64,000 nucleotides of DNA, from the NCBI GenBank assembly GCA_900752065.1, contig CAADTT010000078.1:62001-126000 (forward strand). Direction: 5' to 3'. Both the position numbers and the translations under genes were made by a program. Numbering within the stretch: position 1 is the stretch's first letter; each line of letters opens with the position of its first letter. The notes beneath the pieces are model-generated. The model did not search any database and was not told where the DNA came from. It saw only the letters and a list, made by a program, of their open reading frames with translations. Shown here one piece after another: positions 52,717 to 61,533 of the stretch. This stretch comes from Lachnospiraceae bacterium. GTDB lineage: Bacteria; Bacillota; Clostridia; Lachnospirales; Lachnospiraceae.

Positions 52717-53212
52717 ATCTTCTTATCTCCTCTGTAATCTCACAAATCTTTTTTCCATCCGTAGAAATCCGGATATCCGCCGCCGACTGATAAATGTCCT
52801 CTCTGTCACTCATGAGCTGAAGGATCTTCTGTCTCAGCTCTCCCCCCTGCAATAGCGGTCTGGTATCGTCCCCCTGCAAGCGGGCCACCAGAGTCTCCGG
52901 CTGCGCCAGCAGATAAACAGTCGTTCCAAGCTTTTTTAAATATTCACGATTTACCGGGCGCATCGGAAGTCCGCCTCCCACTGCGATCACTTTTCTTCCC
53001 TCGTCTTCCAGAAGCTGCTCCAGTGCCCGGGTTTCCAGTTCCCTGAAATACTCTTCCCCGGATTCCCGGAAAATATCACTGATCTTCCGGCCGTTCTGCT
53101 CCTCGATCCACGCATCCGTATCGACAAAGGGAACTGACAGCTCTCTTGCCAGCATTTTTCCCACGCTGCTCTTTCCGCAGCCCATAAATCCAATCAAAAT
53201 CACATGATTCAT
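52706..53212 (-). CDS. aroK: Shikimate kinase
   Basis: 168 aa P-loop kinase of aromatic amino acid synthesis. IGFMGCGKSSVGKML is the Walker A, DTDAWIEE binds magnesium and shikimate, GGGLPMRP the substrate, and a lid arginine lies in RLQGDDTRPLL. Overlaps yqeG (upstream) by 4 nt and the peptidase (downstream) by 11 nt. Confidence 0.95.
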   Translation of the reverse strand: MNHVILIGFMGCGKSSVGKMLARELSVPFVDTDAWIEEQNGRKISDIFRESGEEYFRELETRALEQLLEDEGRKVIAVGGGLPMRPVNREYLKKLGTTVYLLAQPETLVARLQGDDTRPLLQGGELRQKILQLMSDREDIYQSAADIRISTDGKKICEITEEIRRYVG

Positions 53213-53712
53213 ACGTCTTCCCTCTGCTTCTGATAAAAATACAGTACGATCTTTTCCAGATACCGTTTTAATACGATCTGAATCTCCTCTTTCGGATGGA
53301 TCGGTTTTACAAGAATCGTCCGCATTCCGGCGCGCTTCGCTCCGTACACATCAGTAAAGAGCTGATCCCCCACAAACAGAGCATCCGCAGCGGTACAGTT
53401 CATCAGCTCCATCGCCTTTTTGTAGTTCTTTGTCCCCGGTTTATGGGCATTTTCAATGAACTTCGTCCCCACAGCTTCTGCAAAAGGCTTCACCCTGGGA
53501 AGCTGATTATTAGAGATCAGGCAGGAGTCCATTCCCAGCTCCCGCAGCCATGCAAACAGACGGATCGCGCGTTCATCTGCCGGAGCGCCGTGAGGCACCA
53601 GCGTATTGTCGATGTCAAACAGTACCCCCCTGTATCCCTCTGCCTTTAATTTTTCAAAATCAATACTGTATGTGGAATCCAGATATTCATCCGGATAAAA
53701 ACATTTCAACAT
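53209..53712 (-). CDS. YqeG-family HAD phosphatase
   Basis: 167 aa. HAD motif I is GVLFDIDNTLVPHG, motif II SNN in CLISNNQLPR, and motif III/IV GDQLFTDVYGAKRAGM. The YqeG III(A) subfamily is found in aromatic and ribosome-assembly gene groups of Firmicutes; some members dephosphorylate phosphatidylglycerophosphate in other lineages. Substrate not known here. Start ATG 53710-53712 (MLKCFYP) follows GGGAG. Confidence 0.88.
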   Translation of the reverse strand: MLKCFYPDEYLDSTYSIDFEKLKAEGYRGVLFDIDNTLVPHGAPADERAIRLFAWLRELGMDSCLISNNQLPRVKPFAEAVGTKFIENAHKPGTKNYKKAMELMNCTAADALFVGDQLFTDVYGAKRAGMRTILVKPIHPKEEIQIVLKRYLEKIVLYFYQKQREDV

Positions 53713-53789
53713 AGCTTCTCCCATATTTTTGCCGTACAGCTATTCTGTATGCTCCAGATCCTGCTGCTTTTTCACATCTTCCTGTCAAT

Positions 53790-54647
53790 CTATTTCTTTT
53801 CCAGAAACTCCACGAGCGCTCCGTACTGACGCTCCATCTCTTCGCAGCCATGACGGTAAAATGCCCTGACCGCTTCCGTGTCTGATTCTGTCCTTGAGAT
53901 CGTAGGGATCTGCGGACGGAGAACGAAAATCTTTCCCTCCGCCTCCCACTTTTCAATCAGCTCCATAGTGTGATTATATCTTGCCGGACGCAGGCAGAGG
54001 CTTTTCGCCAGTTCCGGATAATTTCGAAATGCTGCGCGGTAGAGTGCCGCAGATTTCAAGGACTGCTTTTTCCGGTATCCTTTATTCCTTGTCAGGATCA
54101 GCACATTTTTCCGGCTTCCCTCCTTCATGGCATGCAGCAGGGGAATAGAATCCGCCACGCCGCCATCCAGATACGGCACACCGTCCATCTCCACCATGGG
54201 AGAAACCAGGGGCATGCTGCTGGAGGCTCTCGCCATGAGCATCAGACGGTCCGCATCCTCTTTCTCTGTCAGATACTCCGCCTCTCCGGTCAGACAGTTG
54301 GTCACCACGATCTCCAGTGTCATAGATGAATCAAAAAACGTATCAAAGGCAAAAGGATGCCGTTCCTTCGGATCCTCTTCATACAGAAGATCCAGATCAA
54401 ACAGACTTCTTGTCCGGACCGCTTTCTTCCAGTCAATCAGCTTCCCGTCATCTTCTCCGTCCCGCAGGGTACATGTCAGCATCCTTCCTTTCTGTCTGGA
54501 TATAAAGTTCAGTCCGTTCCCGGCCCCCGCCGACACTCCCACAACCTTCTCTATAAAAAAATCCTTCTCCTGCAAAAAATCCAAAGCTCCCGCAGAGAAT
54601 ACCCCGCGCAGCGCTCCTCCTTCTAAGATCATTGTTCCACGATACAT
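53790..54647 (-). CDS. Patatin-like phospholipase
   Basis: 285 aa. Oxyanion-hole glycines in LEGGALRGVFSAG, nucleophile serine in GVSAGAG (about 38-42) and catalytic Asp in YLDGGVADSIPL (about 160). This is the Ser-Asp dyad of patatin lipases; the family also includes RssA-like proteins. No signal peptide, so cytoplasmic. Substrate unknown. Confidence 0.88.
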   Translation of the reverse strand: MYRGTMILEGGALRGVFSAGALDFLQEKDFFIEKVVGVSAGAGNGLNFISRQKGRMLTCTLRDGEDDGKLIDWKKAVRTRSLFDLDLLYEEDPKERHPFAFDTFFDSSMTLEIVVTNCLTGEAEYLTEKEDADRLMLMARASSSMPLVSPMVEMDGVPYLDGGVADSIPLLHAMKEGSRKNVLILTRNKGYRKKQSLKSAALYRAAFRNYPELAKSLCLRPARYNHTMELIEKWEAEGKIFVLRPQIPTISRTESDTEAVRAFYRHGCEEMERQYGALVEFLEKK

Positions 54648-54707
54648 ATTCTGTCCCCTTCTGTTTCATACGTCAGGTCGTTTTCTTCTCCGGATTCTTT
54701 GATTATA

Positions 54708-55925
54708 CTACTTCTGCCGATAAGTACTGAGAAACAGCTCCAGCTTATCCATGGCATTTTTCAGCACCTCCATCTCCGGAAGATACACGATCCGGAAATG
54801 ATCGGGCGTTGCCAGATTAAATCCGCCGCCATGAACCAGAAGCACCTGCTGCGCCTTCAGAAAATCCAGGCAGAACCGTTCATCATCCCGGATCTGAAAC
54901 CGCTCCGTATCAATCTTTGGGAAGATATAAAATGCCGCATCCGGCTTCTGTGCCGAAATACCCGGAATATCATTCAGCGCCCGGTAGATAAATTCTCTCT
55001 GTTCGTAGATTCTTCCTCCCGGAAGGATCATCTCATCCGGCAGATCTACATCCCTCAGCGCCGTCTCCACAATAGACTGCGCCGGCACATTGGAACAGAG
55101 ACGCATGGAGGACAGCATATTTAATCCTTCAATATACCCTTTCGCTTTTGTTTTATCACCGCTTAAAGCCATCCATCCCAGGCGGTAGCCTGCAATCTTA
55201 TGGGACTTGGACAGTCCGTTCATCGTGATGCAGAAAAGATCCGGCGCCAGGGAAGCAATGGAGGTATGCTCCTTTCCATCCATCACCAGACGGTCATAGA
55301 TCTCATCCGCAAAAATGATCAGTTCATGTTCCCTCGCCACATCCACGATCTGCTGTAAAACCTCCTTCGGATACAGCGCTCCGGTGGGATTGTTCGGGTT
55401 GATCACAACGATTCCCTTCGTACGGTCTGTGATTTTTCTGCGGATATCCTGAATATCCGGATACCAGCCGGACTGCTCGTCACAGATATAGTGAACAGGC
55501 TTTCCTCCTGCCAGATTCGCCGCTCCTGTCCACAGGGGATAGTCCGGCGACGGCATCAGGATCTCGTCGCCGTTGTTCAGCAGCCCCTGCATGACCATGA
55601 CGATCAGCTCGCTGACGCCGTTTCCCGTATAGATATCATTGACTCCCACGTTCGGAAGATTTTTTTTCTGACAATACGCCTGAATCGCTCTTCTGGCAGA
55701 AAGAAGCCCCTTAGAATCCGAGTACCCTTCTGTCTTCCGCAGGTTTTCCGCCATGCTTTCTATCACGGCATCCGGCGCACGGAACCCGAAAGGCGCCGGG
55801 TTTCCGATGTTCAGTTTCAATATAGGTATTCCGCTCTCCTCCATCCGGGCCGCTTCCTCCACAACAGGCCCCCTGACATCGTAGCAGACATTATCCAGTT
55901 TCGTTGATTTTTCAAAAGTTCTCAT
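54708..55925 (-). CDS. Aminotransferase class I, alanine-forming type
   Basis: 405 aa PLP enzyme. KLNIGNPAPFGFRAPDAV, YTGNGVSELIVMVMQ, MPSPDYPLW, VINPNNPTGALYP and the PLP-lysine region GLSKSHKIAGYRLGW. The sequence style is that of AlaA/AlaT glutamate-pyruvate aminotransferases. Stand-alone gene; about 60 nt from the lipase gene on the same strand. Confidence 0.88.
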   Translation of the reverse strand: MRTFEKSTKLDNVCYDVRGPVVEEAARMEESGIPILKLNIGNPAPFGFRAPDAVIESMAENLRKTEGYSDSKGLLSARRAIQAYCQKKNLPNVGVNDIYTGNGVSELIVMVMQGLLNNGDEILMPSPDYPLWTGAANLAGGKPVHYICDEQSGWYPDIQDIRRKITDRTKGIVVINPNNPTGALYPKEVLQQIVDVAREHELIIFADEIYDRLVMDGKEHTSIASLAPDLFCITMNGLSKSHKIAGYRLGWMALSGDKTKAKGYIEGLNMLSSMRLCSNVPAQSIVETALRDVDLPDEMILPGGRIYEQREFIYRALNDIPGISAQKPDAAFYIFPKIDTERFQIRDDERFCLDFLKAQQVLLVHGGGFNLATPDHFRIVYLPEMEVLKNAMDKLELFLSTYRQK

Positions 55926-56048
55926 AGGTGAATCCCCCTTCCGTTCTTCTCAGTATATACCATTCCCGGGGTTCCCACAACTGAAAAATCAATTTCGTTT
56001 CCTTTTGCTTTCATGCTATTGTTGTTACGCTTACCGTTAACCCAGCTC

Positions 56049-56669
56049 TTAACTGCGTTTTCCCGCCTTCTCCAGCCTCACCTGCCGGGTACAGACCCGG
56101 TCCATCAACGACTGGTTGTGGCTGACTGCCAGAAGCCCGATCTGCCTGTGCTCCACCTCTTTGAGAAGAAAGCTCCAGATCTGGCTCTGGGTGATCAGAT
56201 CCAGCATCGTGCTGATCTCGTCCGCCAGCAGAAACCGGGTTCTTTTTCCCAGCGCTCTTGCGATACAGAAGCGCTGGAGCTCCCCGCCTGACAATTCGGC
56301 CGGAAAACGGTTCTTCCAGTCCTCTTCGATCCCCAGCTCCCTGACGATGCGCTCTTCTACCTCATCGCCCTCCAGAAGGACCTCCCTCATGCGAAGGCGC
56401 GGATTGACTGCAAGCTCCGGCTGCTGCCAGATCATCTGCACCGGACAATAACCTTTATAAGAAGACAGGGGCTTTCCATCCAGCAGGATCTCTCCCCTGT
56501 CCGGTTTCAGATAGCCGGACAGCAGCTTGCACAGCGTCGTCTTTCCATAACCGCTGGGGGCGATCAGCCCGACCCGTTCATGTTCCTCCACAGTCAGGCT
56601 GAAGTCCTCCAGGATCTTTCTGTCGTTTTCTCCATATTGATAAGACACATTTTTAATCTCTAATCTCAT
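56049..56669 (-). CDS. ABC transporter ATP-binding protein (DppF/OppF-like), short
   Basis: 206 aa. Walker A APSGYGKTTLC, signature ELSGGELQRFCIARAL, Walker B FLLADEIS followed by an H-loop LLAVSHNQSL. It lacks the C-terminal extension usual in OppF/DppF, so it is a minimal NBD. Start ATG 56667-56669 (MRLEIKNV) after GGAGAGGA. Last gene of the importer operon; pairs with the NBD encoded just upstream. Confidence 0.9.
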   Translation of the reverse strand: MRLEIKNVSYQYGENDRKILEDFSLTVEEHERVGLIAPSGYGKTTLCKLLSGYLKPDRGEILLDGKPLSSYKGYCPVQMIWQQPELAVNPRLRMREVLLEGDEVEERIVRELGIEEDWKNRFPAELSGGELQRFCIARALGKRTRFLLADEISTMLDLITQSQIWSFLLKEVEHRQIGLLAVSHNQSLMDRVCTRQVRLEKAGKRS

Positions 56670-56710
56670 ATTCCTCTCCGTCTGACGTTTCGCCTGGCAC
56701 TTTTCACTCG

Positions 56711-57652
56711 TTACTCTGCATACAGACATCTGACCCGCCCGCCCCTGATCTCGCGGTATTCGATGTCACGTTTTTTGCACGCTTCTTTGTACTTTTCACA
56801 TCTCGGCGCAAAAGGACATCCCGCTGGCAGATCCTTCACATAAGGCTGGCTGCCTTCGATAAACTGAAAGCCGTTCTTCGGCATGGCGCGCCAGAGAGCC
56901 TTTGTGTAGGGATGCCGCAGAGTCTCTTCCTTCGCAAAATCAGAAACGTCTGTCTCCTCCACCGTCGTCCCCGCATAGAAAACAGCGATCCGGTCCGCCG
57001 TCTCAAGGGCCAGTTCCAGATCATGGGTGATGACCAGCACTGCCGCCCCCATATCCGCCAGCTCCCGAAAATGCTCCATCGCCCGCTTTGCCACTTTCAG
57101 GTCAAGTCCCGGCGTCGGCTCGTCTGCGATTACCAGCTTCGGTTCCTCGATCATCGCCGTCGAGATCAGGATCCTGCGGTTCATACCGCCGGACAGTTCA
57201 AAGGGATACAGTCCCTCTACTTCCGGCTTCAGGTCATACCGTCTGAAAATCTCACGCAGTTTTCTCTTTTTCTCCGGATCCTTCTCCCCCTTGCAGATCT
57301 GGGGGCCGATTTTCATCAGAGGATTCAGATAGGCAATGCTCTGGGGAACGAGAACGATTTCTCTTCCCCGCAGCTTTTCCATGCGCTTCTCTGTCAGCTC
57401 TTCCCCGCAGTAAGTGATCCTCCCGCCCATAGCGGCATTATAGGGCAGCACTCCCATGACTCCATGCGCCAGAAGGCTTTTTCCGGAGCCGCTGGAGCCG
57501 ACGACAGCGACCATCTCCCCCGCATGAACCTCCACATCCAGATCACGGATCACGGGCAGCTCCGTCTGGTGCATTCCTCTGTCATACTGGGTAAATGTAA
57601 TATTCATATGTTCAATCTTCAGCACCGGAATGCTGTCTTTCTCTCTCTTCAT
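56711..57652 (-). CDS. Peptide/nickel-type ABC transporter ATP-binding protein (DppD/OppD-like)
   Basis: 313 aa. Walker A VGSSGSGKSLLAHG, signature LSGGMNRRILISTAM, Walker B LVIADEPTPGLD and the C-terminal oligopeptide/dipeptide extension with cysteines CPFAPRCEKYKEAC, which in this family can hold an Fe-S cluster. The signature has MNRR instead of the usual MRQR. Drives import with its partner NBD. Confidence 0.93.
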   Translation of the reverse strand: MKREKDSIPVLKIEHMNITFTQYDRGMHQTELPVIRDLDVEVHAGEMVAVVGSSGSGKSLLAHGVMGVLPYNAAMGGRITYCGEELTEKRMEKLRGREIVLVPQSIAYLNPLMKIGPQICKGEKDPEKKRKLREIFRRYDLKPEVEGLYPFELSGGMNRRILISTAMIEEPKLVIADEPTPGLDLKVAKRAMEHFRELADMGAAVLVITHDLELALETADRIAVFYAGTTVEETDVSDFAKEETLRHPYTKALWRAMPKNGFQFIEGSQPYVKDLPAGCPFAPRCEKYKEACKKRDIEYREIRGGRVRCLYAE

Positions 57653-57669
57653 GCCGTCTCCCTTCTATT

Positions 57670-58494
57670 CTACTCATGCACGCTTCCCGGATCTAACAGC
57701 TTCCGGAGATTCTCACCTGCCACATAAAACAGCGCCACGATCGCAACCAGCAGAATGCCCGGGAAAAGGGCCAGCCACCACTTTCCTGTCACAAGATATT
57801 TCATTGCCTCAGACAGCACGATGCCGATGGCCGGCTGTTCCGTGGAAAGTCCAAAGCCCAGGAATGTAATACTGGATTCATGAAGGATCGCATGGGGAAA
57901 CAGAAGGACAAGCCCCACCAAAAACTGAGGCAGCAGATGCGGAAGCATATGCTTTCTGGCAATATACCAGCGGCTCTTTCCCATTTTCTCTGCGATCTGG
58001 ATATAGGGGCTTTCCTTTAGCTGCATCACCTCCGCACGGATCAGACGCGCCAGGGACGGCCAGTGGGTGAGCGCCACACCCACGATCACGCCCTTCAGCC
58101 CTTTTCCGAGCGCTACGGAAATCAGGATCAGCAGAAGGATGTGGGGAACTCCCATGATCAGATCGATCACAAAAGTGATCACGCTGTCCGCCCATTTTCC
58201 CATCGTCGCAGACGCGATTCCGAGAATGAGGGCGATCACCGCACTCACGCCCGCTGCCAGAATCCCGATCAAAATACTTAAAGACAGCCCTTTTAAAGTT
58301 CTCGCCAGCATATCTCTCCCCAGCCAGTCCGTGCCGAAGATATATTTCATACAGGGAGCCAGATTTTTTCTGGAAAAATCAGTAACACGGGCAGCCTCCG
58401 TATTTAAGATCCCCGCAATGCAGATCAGGCTCAGAAATGCCACGGAGATTCCCAGTCCGATCAGCACTCTCTGCCTCCGGTTTAAACGTTTCAT
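57670..58494 (-). CDS. Peptide/nickel-type ABC permease (DppC-like)
   Basis: 274 aa, about six membrane helices. The N-terminal YIFGTDWLGRDMLART is typical of OppC/DppC/NikC, and the EAA loop is HWPSLARLIRAEVMQLKESPYIQIAEKMG. Start overlaps dppB-like by 4 nt (ATGA). Confidence 0.92.
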   Translation of the reverse strand: MKRLNRRQRVLIGLGISVAFLSLICIAGILNTEAARVTDFSRKNLAPCMKYIFGTDWLGRDMLARTLKGLSLSILIGILAAGVSAVIALILGIASATMGKWADSVITFVIDLIMGVPHILLLILISVALGKGLKGVIVGVALTHWPSLARLIRAEVMQLKESPYIQIAEKMGKSRWYIARKHMLPHLLPQFLVGLVLLFPHAILHESSITFLGFGLSTEQPAIGIVLSEAMKYLVTGKWWLALFPGILLVAIVALFYVAGENLRKLLDPGSVHE

Positions 58495-59486
58495 TTTGCC
58501 GTTCCTCCTCTTCTGATCCTGGGATCCACGACTCCATACAGGATATTTGCGATCATGTTGCCTCCGAATACAAACAGTGCGCTCACGATCGTGATCGCCA
58601 TCAAAAGCGGCATATCGCTTCCCAGCCCCGCAGACACCGCCGCCTGTCCCAGTCCCGGATAGGAAAATACCTGCTCCACCAGCACCGAACCTCCGAAAAT
58701 CTCGCTGATGGCAGCAAAGTGAAGGGTAATGGCCGGAAGCAGTACATTCCGAAAGCCATAATTTTTAAAGAGCCGCCATCCCTTTTCTCCCCGCATCCTT
58801 GCAAAAAGCATATAGTCGCTTCCGCAGATGTCGATCATTTTTTCTCTTGTATGCAGCGCAATATTCGATACACCCGTAATACTGAGCGTCAACGCCGGCA
58901 GAACTGCATGATACACCCGGTCGGCAAAAGTCACGCCGCTGGCCTCCACGCCGATCGGAACGCTTAATCCTATGGGGAACCATTTCAGCCAGACGCCAAA
59001 AATCATCAGAAGGAGCAGCGCCAGCCAGAAGGCCGGTGTACTGGACATCACCAGACAATATCCCTTGATCAGCTTATCCGCAGGCTTTCCTCTGTTCATT
59101 CCTGCGATCACACCCAGAACAAAGCCGAGAATTCCGGAGATCACCCATGCGAAAATCATCAAAAGCAGGGAATTTGCCAGCTTTACCCCTATTACCTTCG
59201 TCACCGGCTGCCGGTACAAAAGAGAGATTCCCATATCCCCCCGCACAAAATCCTTCGCCCAGGAAAGATACTGCTGCACCGGCGGTGTATGGACGCCCCA
59301 GTATTCCTCCAGCTTCTCTACCTGCTCCCGGCTCATGCTGCCGAGGGCCGCCTGCCCCACATTGGCCTGCAGGGGATCCACCGGGGACGATTTCATCAGC
59401 CAGAATGTCACCATACTGACTGCCGCCGCGAGCAGAAGCACCCGCAGTATATTTTTTATGATCAAAACAGGTACTCGTCTGCCCAT
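58491..59486 (-). CDS. Peptide/nickel-type ABC permease (DppB-like)
   Basis: 331 aa. N-terminal helix then MVTFWLMKSSPVDPLQ and the EAA loop around LTLSITGVSNIALHTREKMID; about six helices. Start ATG 59484-59486 (MGRRVPVL) follows GGAGGAAAAG; a longer open frame into the upstream repeat (giving the residues KNGCFSVFCG) is not believed. Upstream gap of 290 nt holds a structured repeat and a hairpin. Confidence 0.92.
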   Translation of the reverse strand: MGRRVPVLIIKNILRVLLLAAAVSMVTFWLMKSSPVDPLQANVGQAALGSMSREQVEKLEEYWGVHTPPVQQYLSWAKDFVRGDMGISLLYRQPVTKVIGVKLANSLLLMIFAWVISGILGFVLGVIAGMNRGKPADKLIKGYCLVMSSTPAFWLALLLLMIFGVWLKWFPIGLSVPIGVEASGVTFADRVYHAVLPALTLSITGVSNIALHTREKMIDICGSDYMLFARMRGEKGWRLFKNYGFRNVLLPAITLHFAAISEIFGGSVLVEQVFSYPGLGQAAVSAGLGSDMPLLMAITIVSALFVFGGNMIANILYGVVDPRIRRGGTAK

Positions 59487-59504
59487 TTCTTTTCCTCCAT
59501 TTCC

Positions 59505-59616
59505 ATGAGACCCGCAAAACACCGAGAAACAGCCATTTTTCATAGAAAAAATAAGCAGATTCGAGGTGTTTTCAGAATCGCGGGAGCACACCCGTGCGAA
59601 GCGATCCTGAGTCTCA
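59505..59616 (-). repeat. Structured intergenic repeat, copy B
   Basis: About 112 nt, read on the minus strand from TGAGAC to GTCTCAT. Hairpin 1 is GATCGC..GCAC-GGGT-GTGC..GCGATT; hairpin 2 is AAAACACC..GGTGTTTT. It aligns along its whole length to copy A (19424-19532). Copy A has GTGC-GAAA-GCAC where this has GCAC-GGGT-GTGC: both strands changed, pairing kept. It sits within the ABC operon. Confidence 0.75.
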
Positions 59617-59683
59617 GTCATTTATCAAGCAACTCATTTTCATAATACCAGTGTCAAAACCACGATCTATAAAACCCCGAAAC

Positions 59684-59713
59684 GGGACGCTGCCTCGCAT
59701 CGAGCAGCGTCCC
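59684..59713 (-). terminator. Hairpin after the binding-protein gene
   Basis: GGGACGCTGC (59684-59693) pairs perfectly with GCAGCGTCCC (59704-59713). On the minus strand it is followed by GTTTCGGGGTTTT. Lies 64 nt after the binding-protein stop and could partly terminate, giving more binding protein than permease. Confidence 0.6.
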
Positions 59714-59776
59714 TGTCACAGTTATTCCAGCAAGCAGCCAGCCACAAAACGCCTTCGGTGCGCCTGCATGATGATT

Positions 59777-61438
59777 TTATTTCCAAACCCACTGATCCAC
59801 ATTATTTACAATGGACCAGCCATGTCCGTGGGGATGAAGCTTCTGATCTGCCACCTGCAAGCCGTCCCTCACAAAATACAGGTGATCGATGTTGCACAGC
59901 CAGATCCAGGGGATATCCCCCTCCTGGGTAAGTCCGGTTGTACCGTCCCACTGGGCTTTCTGCCACAGCTCATAGGATTCCTCCAGGCTGCCGGACTCCA
60001 GCGCCTGATCCATATAGCTGTCGACCGTCTCATTTGCATAGGGAGAATACTCTGCCTGTCCGATCCCTTTATCCGGAAGCGTATGGTAAATATTGTAAAC
60101 CTCCATCGGGGTATGTGCGCCCCAGCCCCACACCAGAGGTTCTGACTGGGCACGGTCATAAGCCACATCCCAGCCCACGCCTTCGGTAGTCACCTGAATT
60201 CCCAGTTCTTTTAACTGGTTTGCCGTATCCTCCGCCAGCGCCTGACGGACAGAATCTCCGCTGCTGAACATCAGCGTGATCTCGGCCCTGACTCCGTCTT
60301 TTTCCCGGATGCCGTCGGAACCTTCTGTCCATCCGGCTTCCTCCAGGATCTTCTTTGCTCCCTCCAGGTCATATTCCACCTCGCATGCCTCATTATACCA
60401 GGGCATTTTATCACAGACACTGTAAGCAGCCGTACCATAGCCGTTCAGCACATTGTCGATCATCTCCTGACGGTCGATGCCGATATTGATTGCCCTTCTG
60501 ACGTTCACATCCGCGGTAAATGCATTTCCATAAGTAATGCCGTCTTTCTCTTCCGGCTCCATGCAGGGAAGGTTGAACCCCCGGTTGTCTACCGTCTGTA
60601 CTGCCAGCAAACTGTAACCGTCCACTGCCTGATCGCTGTAGGATGCCGCCGTGTGCGCCACGTCTGCCTGACCTGCCATCGCCGCTGCCAGTGCTGCATC
60701 CTCTTCCATGAACAGGACTGTCACCTTCTTCATCTTCGGCGCCTCCCCATAATAATCCGGGTTCGCCTCAAAGATCACCTGCTGCCCTTTGTCCCACTGC
60801 TTCATGATGTAACGCCCGGAACCGATGGGATTCTGCCCATAATTCTCATCATAAGCATGTTCCGGAACGATGCCCACGATTGCCATCGTATAAGGCCAGA
60901 TCGAAAAAGGCTTTGTCATCCTGAACTCCACGGTCGTATCGTTGACCGCCACCGCTTCATCCAGCATCGTAAAATCATTCACGGAGCTTTTCTCTTTGCA
61001 GTTGTTGTAGGTAAATGCCACATCTGCCGCCGTCAGGGGCTCTCCGTCTGTAAACTTCACGTCATCCCGGATCGTGACCGTCCAGGTCAGCCCATCCTCA
61101 CTCACACTGTAGTCCGTGGCCAGATCCTTGTCGATCTTCAGATCCTTCGTCGTTGTCGTAAGAGTGCTCTGGATCAGCGGCTCGTGTACATGCTCACCGG
61201 CGCCCCAGCCATAGGCCGGATCAAAGCCCGCCTCCGGCTCCGATGTCGTCGGCATGGTCACGACCACCTCGTCCTTTGCCCCCGTATCTGCTTCTCCATT
61301 TTCTTCTGTCCCTGCGCCCGCCTGTTCTTCCGCCTTTTCCGCCGCATCCGTCTGTGCTTCCGTCCCTTTTCCGCATCCTGCCAGCAAGCCGGCTGCAAGA
61401 ACTGCACAGCAGAAAATGCTTATCATCCGTCTTTTCAT
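59777..61438 (-). CDS. ABC transporter substrate-binding lipoprotein (peptide/nickel family 5)
   Basis: 553 aa. Start ATG 61436-61438 (MKRRMISIF) after GGGGGA. Lipoprotein signal with lipobox LAGC (VLAAGLLAGCGK), then a Glu/Thr-rich spacer, then the SBP_bac_5 domain: LATDYSVSEDGLTWTVTIRDDVKFTDGEPLTAADV (quoted by ends LATDYS and TAADV) and INIGIDRQEMIDNVL. It captures peptides or a related solute for the downstream permease. The ligand cannot be deduced. Confidence 0.92.
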   Translation of the reverse strand: MKRRMISIFCCAVLAAGLLAGCGKGTEAQTDAAEKAEEQAGAGTEENGEADTGAKDEVVVTMPTTSEPEAGFDPAYGWGAGEHVHEPLIQSTLTTTTKDLKIDKDLATDYSVSEDGLTWTVTIRDDVKFTDGEPLTAADVAFTYNNCKEKSSVNDFTMLDEAVAVNDTTVEFRMTKPFSIWPYTMAIVGIVPEHAYDENYGQNPIGSGRYIMKQWDKGQQVIFEANPDYYGEAPKMKKVTVLFMEEDAALAAAMAGQADVAHTAASYSDQAVDGYSLLAVQTVDNRGFNLPCMEPEEKDGITYGNAFTADVNVRRAINIGIDRQEMIDNVLNGYGTAAYSVCDKMPWYNEACEVEYDLEGAKKILEEAGWTEGSDGIREKDGVRAEITLMFSSGDSVRQALAEDTANQLKELGIQVTTEGVGWDVAYDRAQSEPLVWGWGAHTPMEVYNIYHTLPDKGIGQAEYSPYANETVDSYMDQALESGSLEESYELWQKAQWDGTTGLTQEGDIPWIWLCNIDHLYFVRDGLQVADQKLHPHGHGWSIVNNVDQWVWK

Positions 61439-61533
61439 ACTGCTGATGTCCCCCTTCATCTATAAGTTGGACTCAGTATAACATTCCCCCGGAAGCGCCA
61501 CAAGCCCCGCAGGGGGATGAAAATTTCGCGCTT

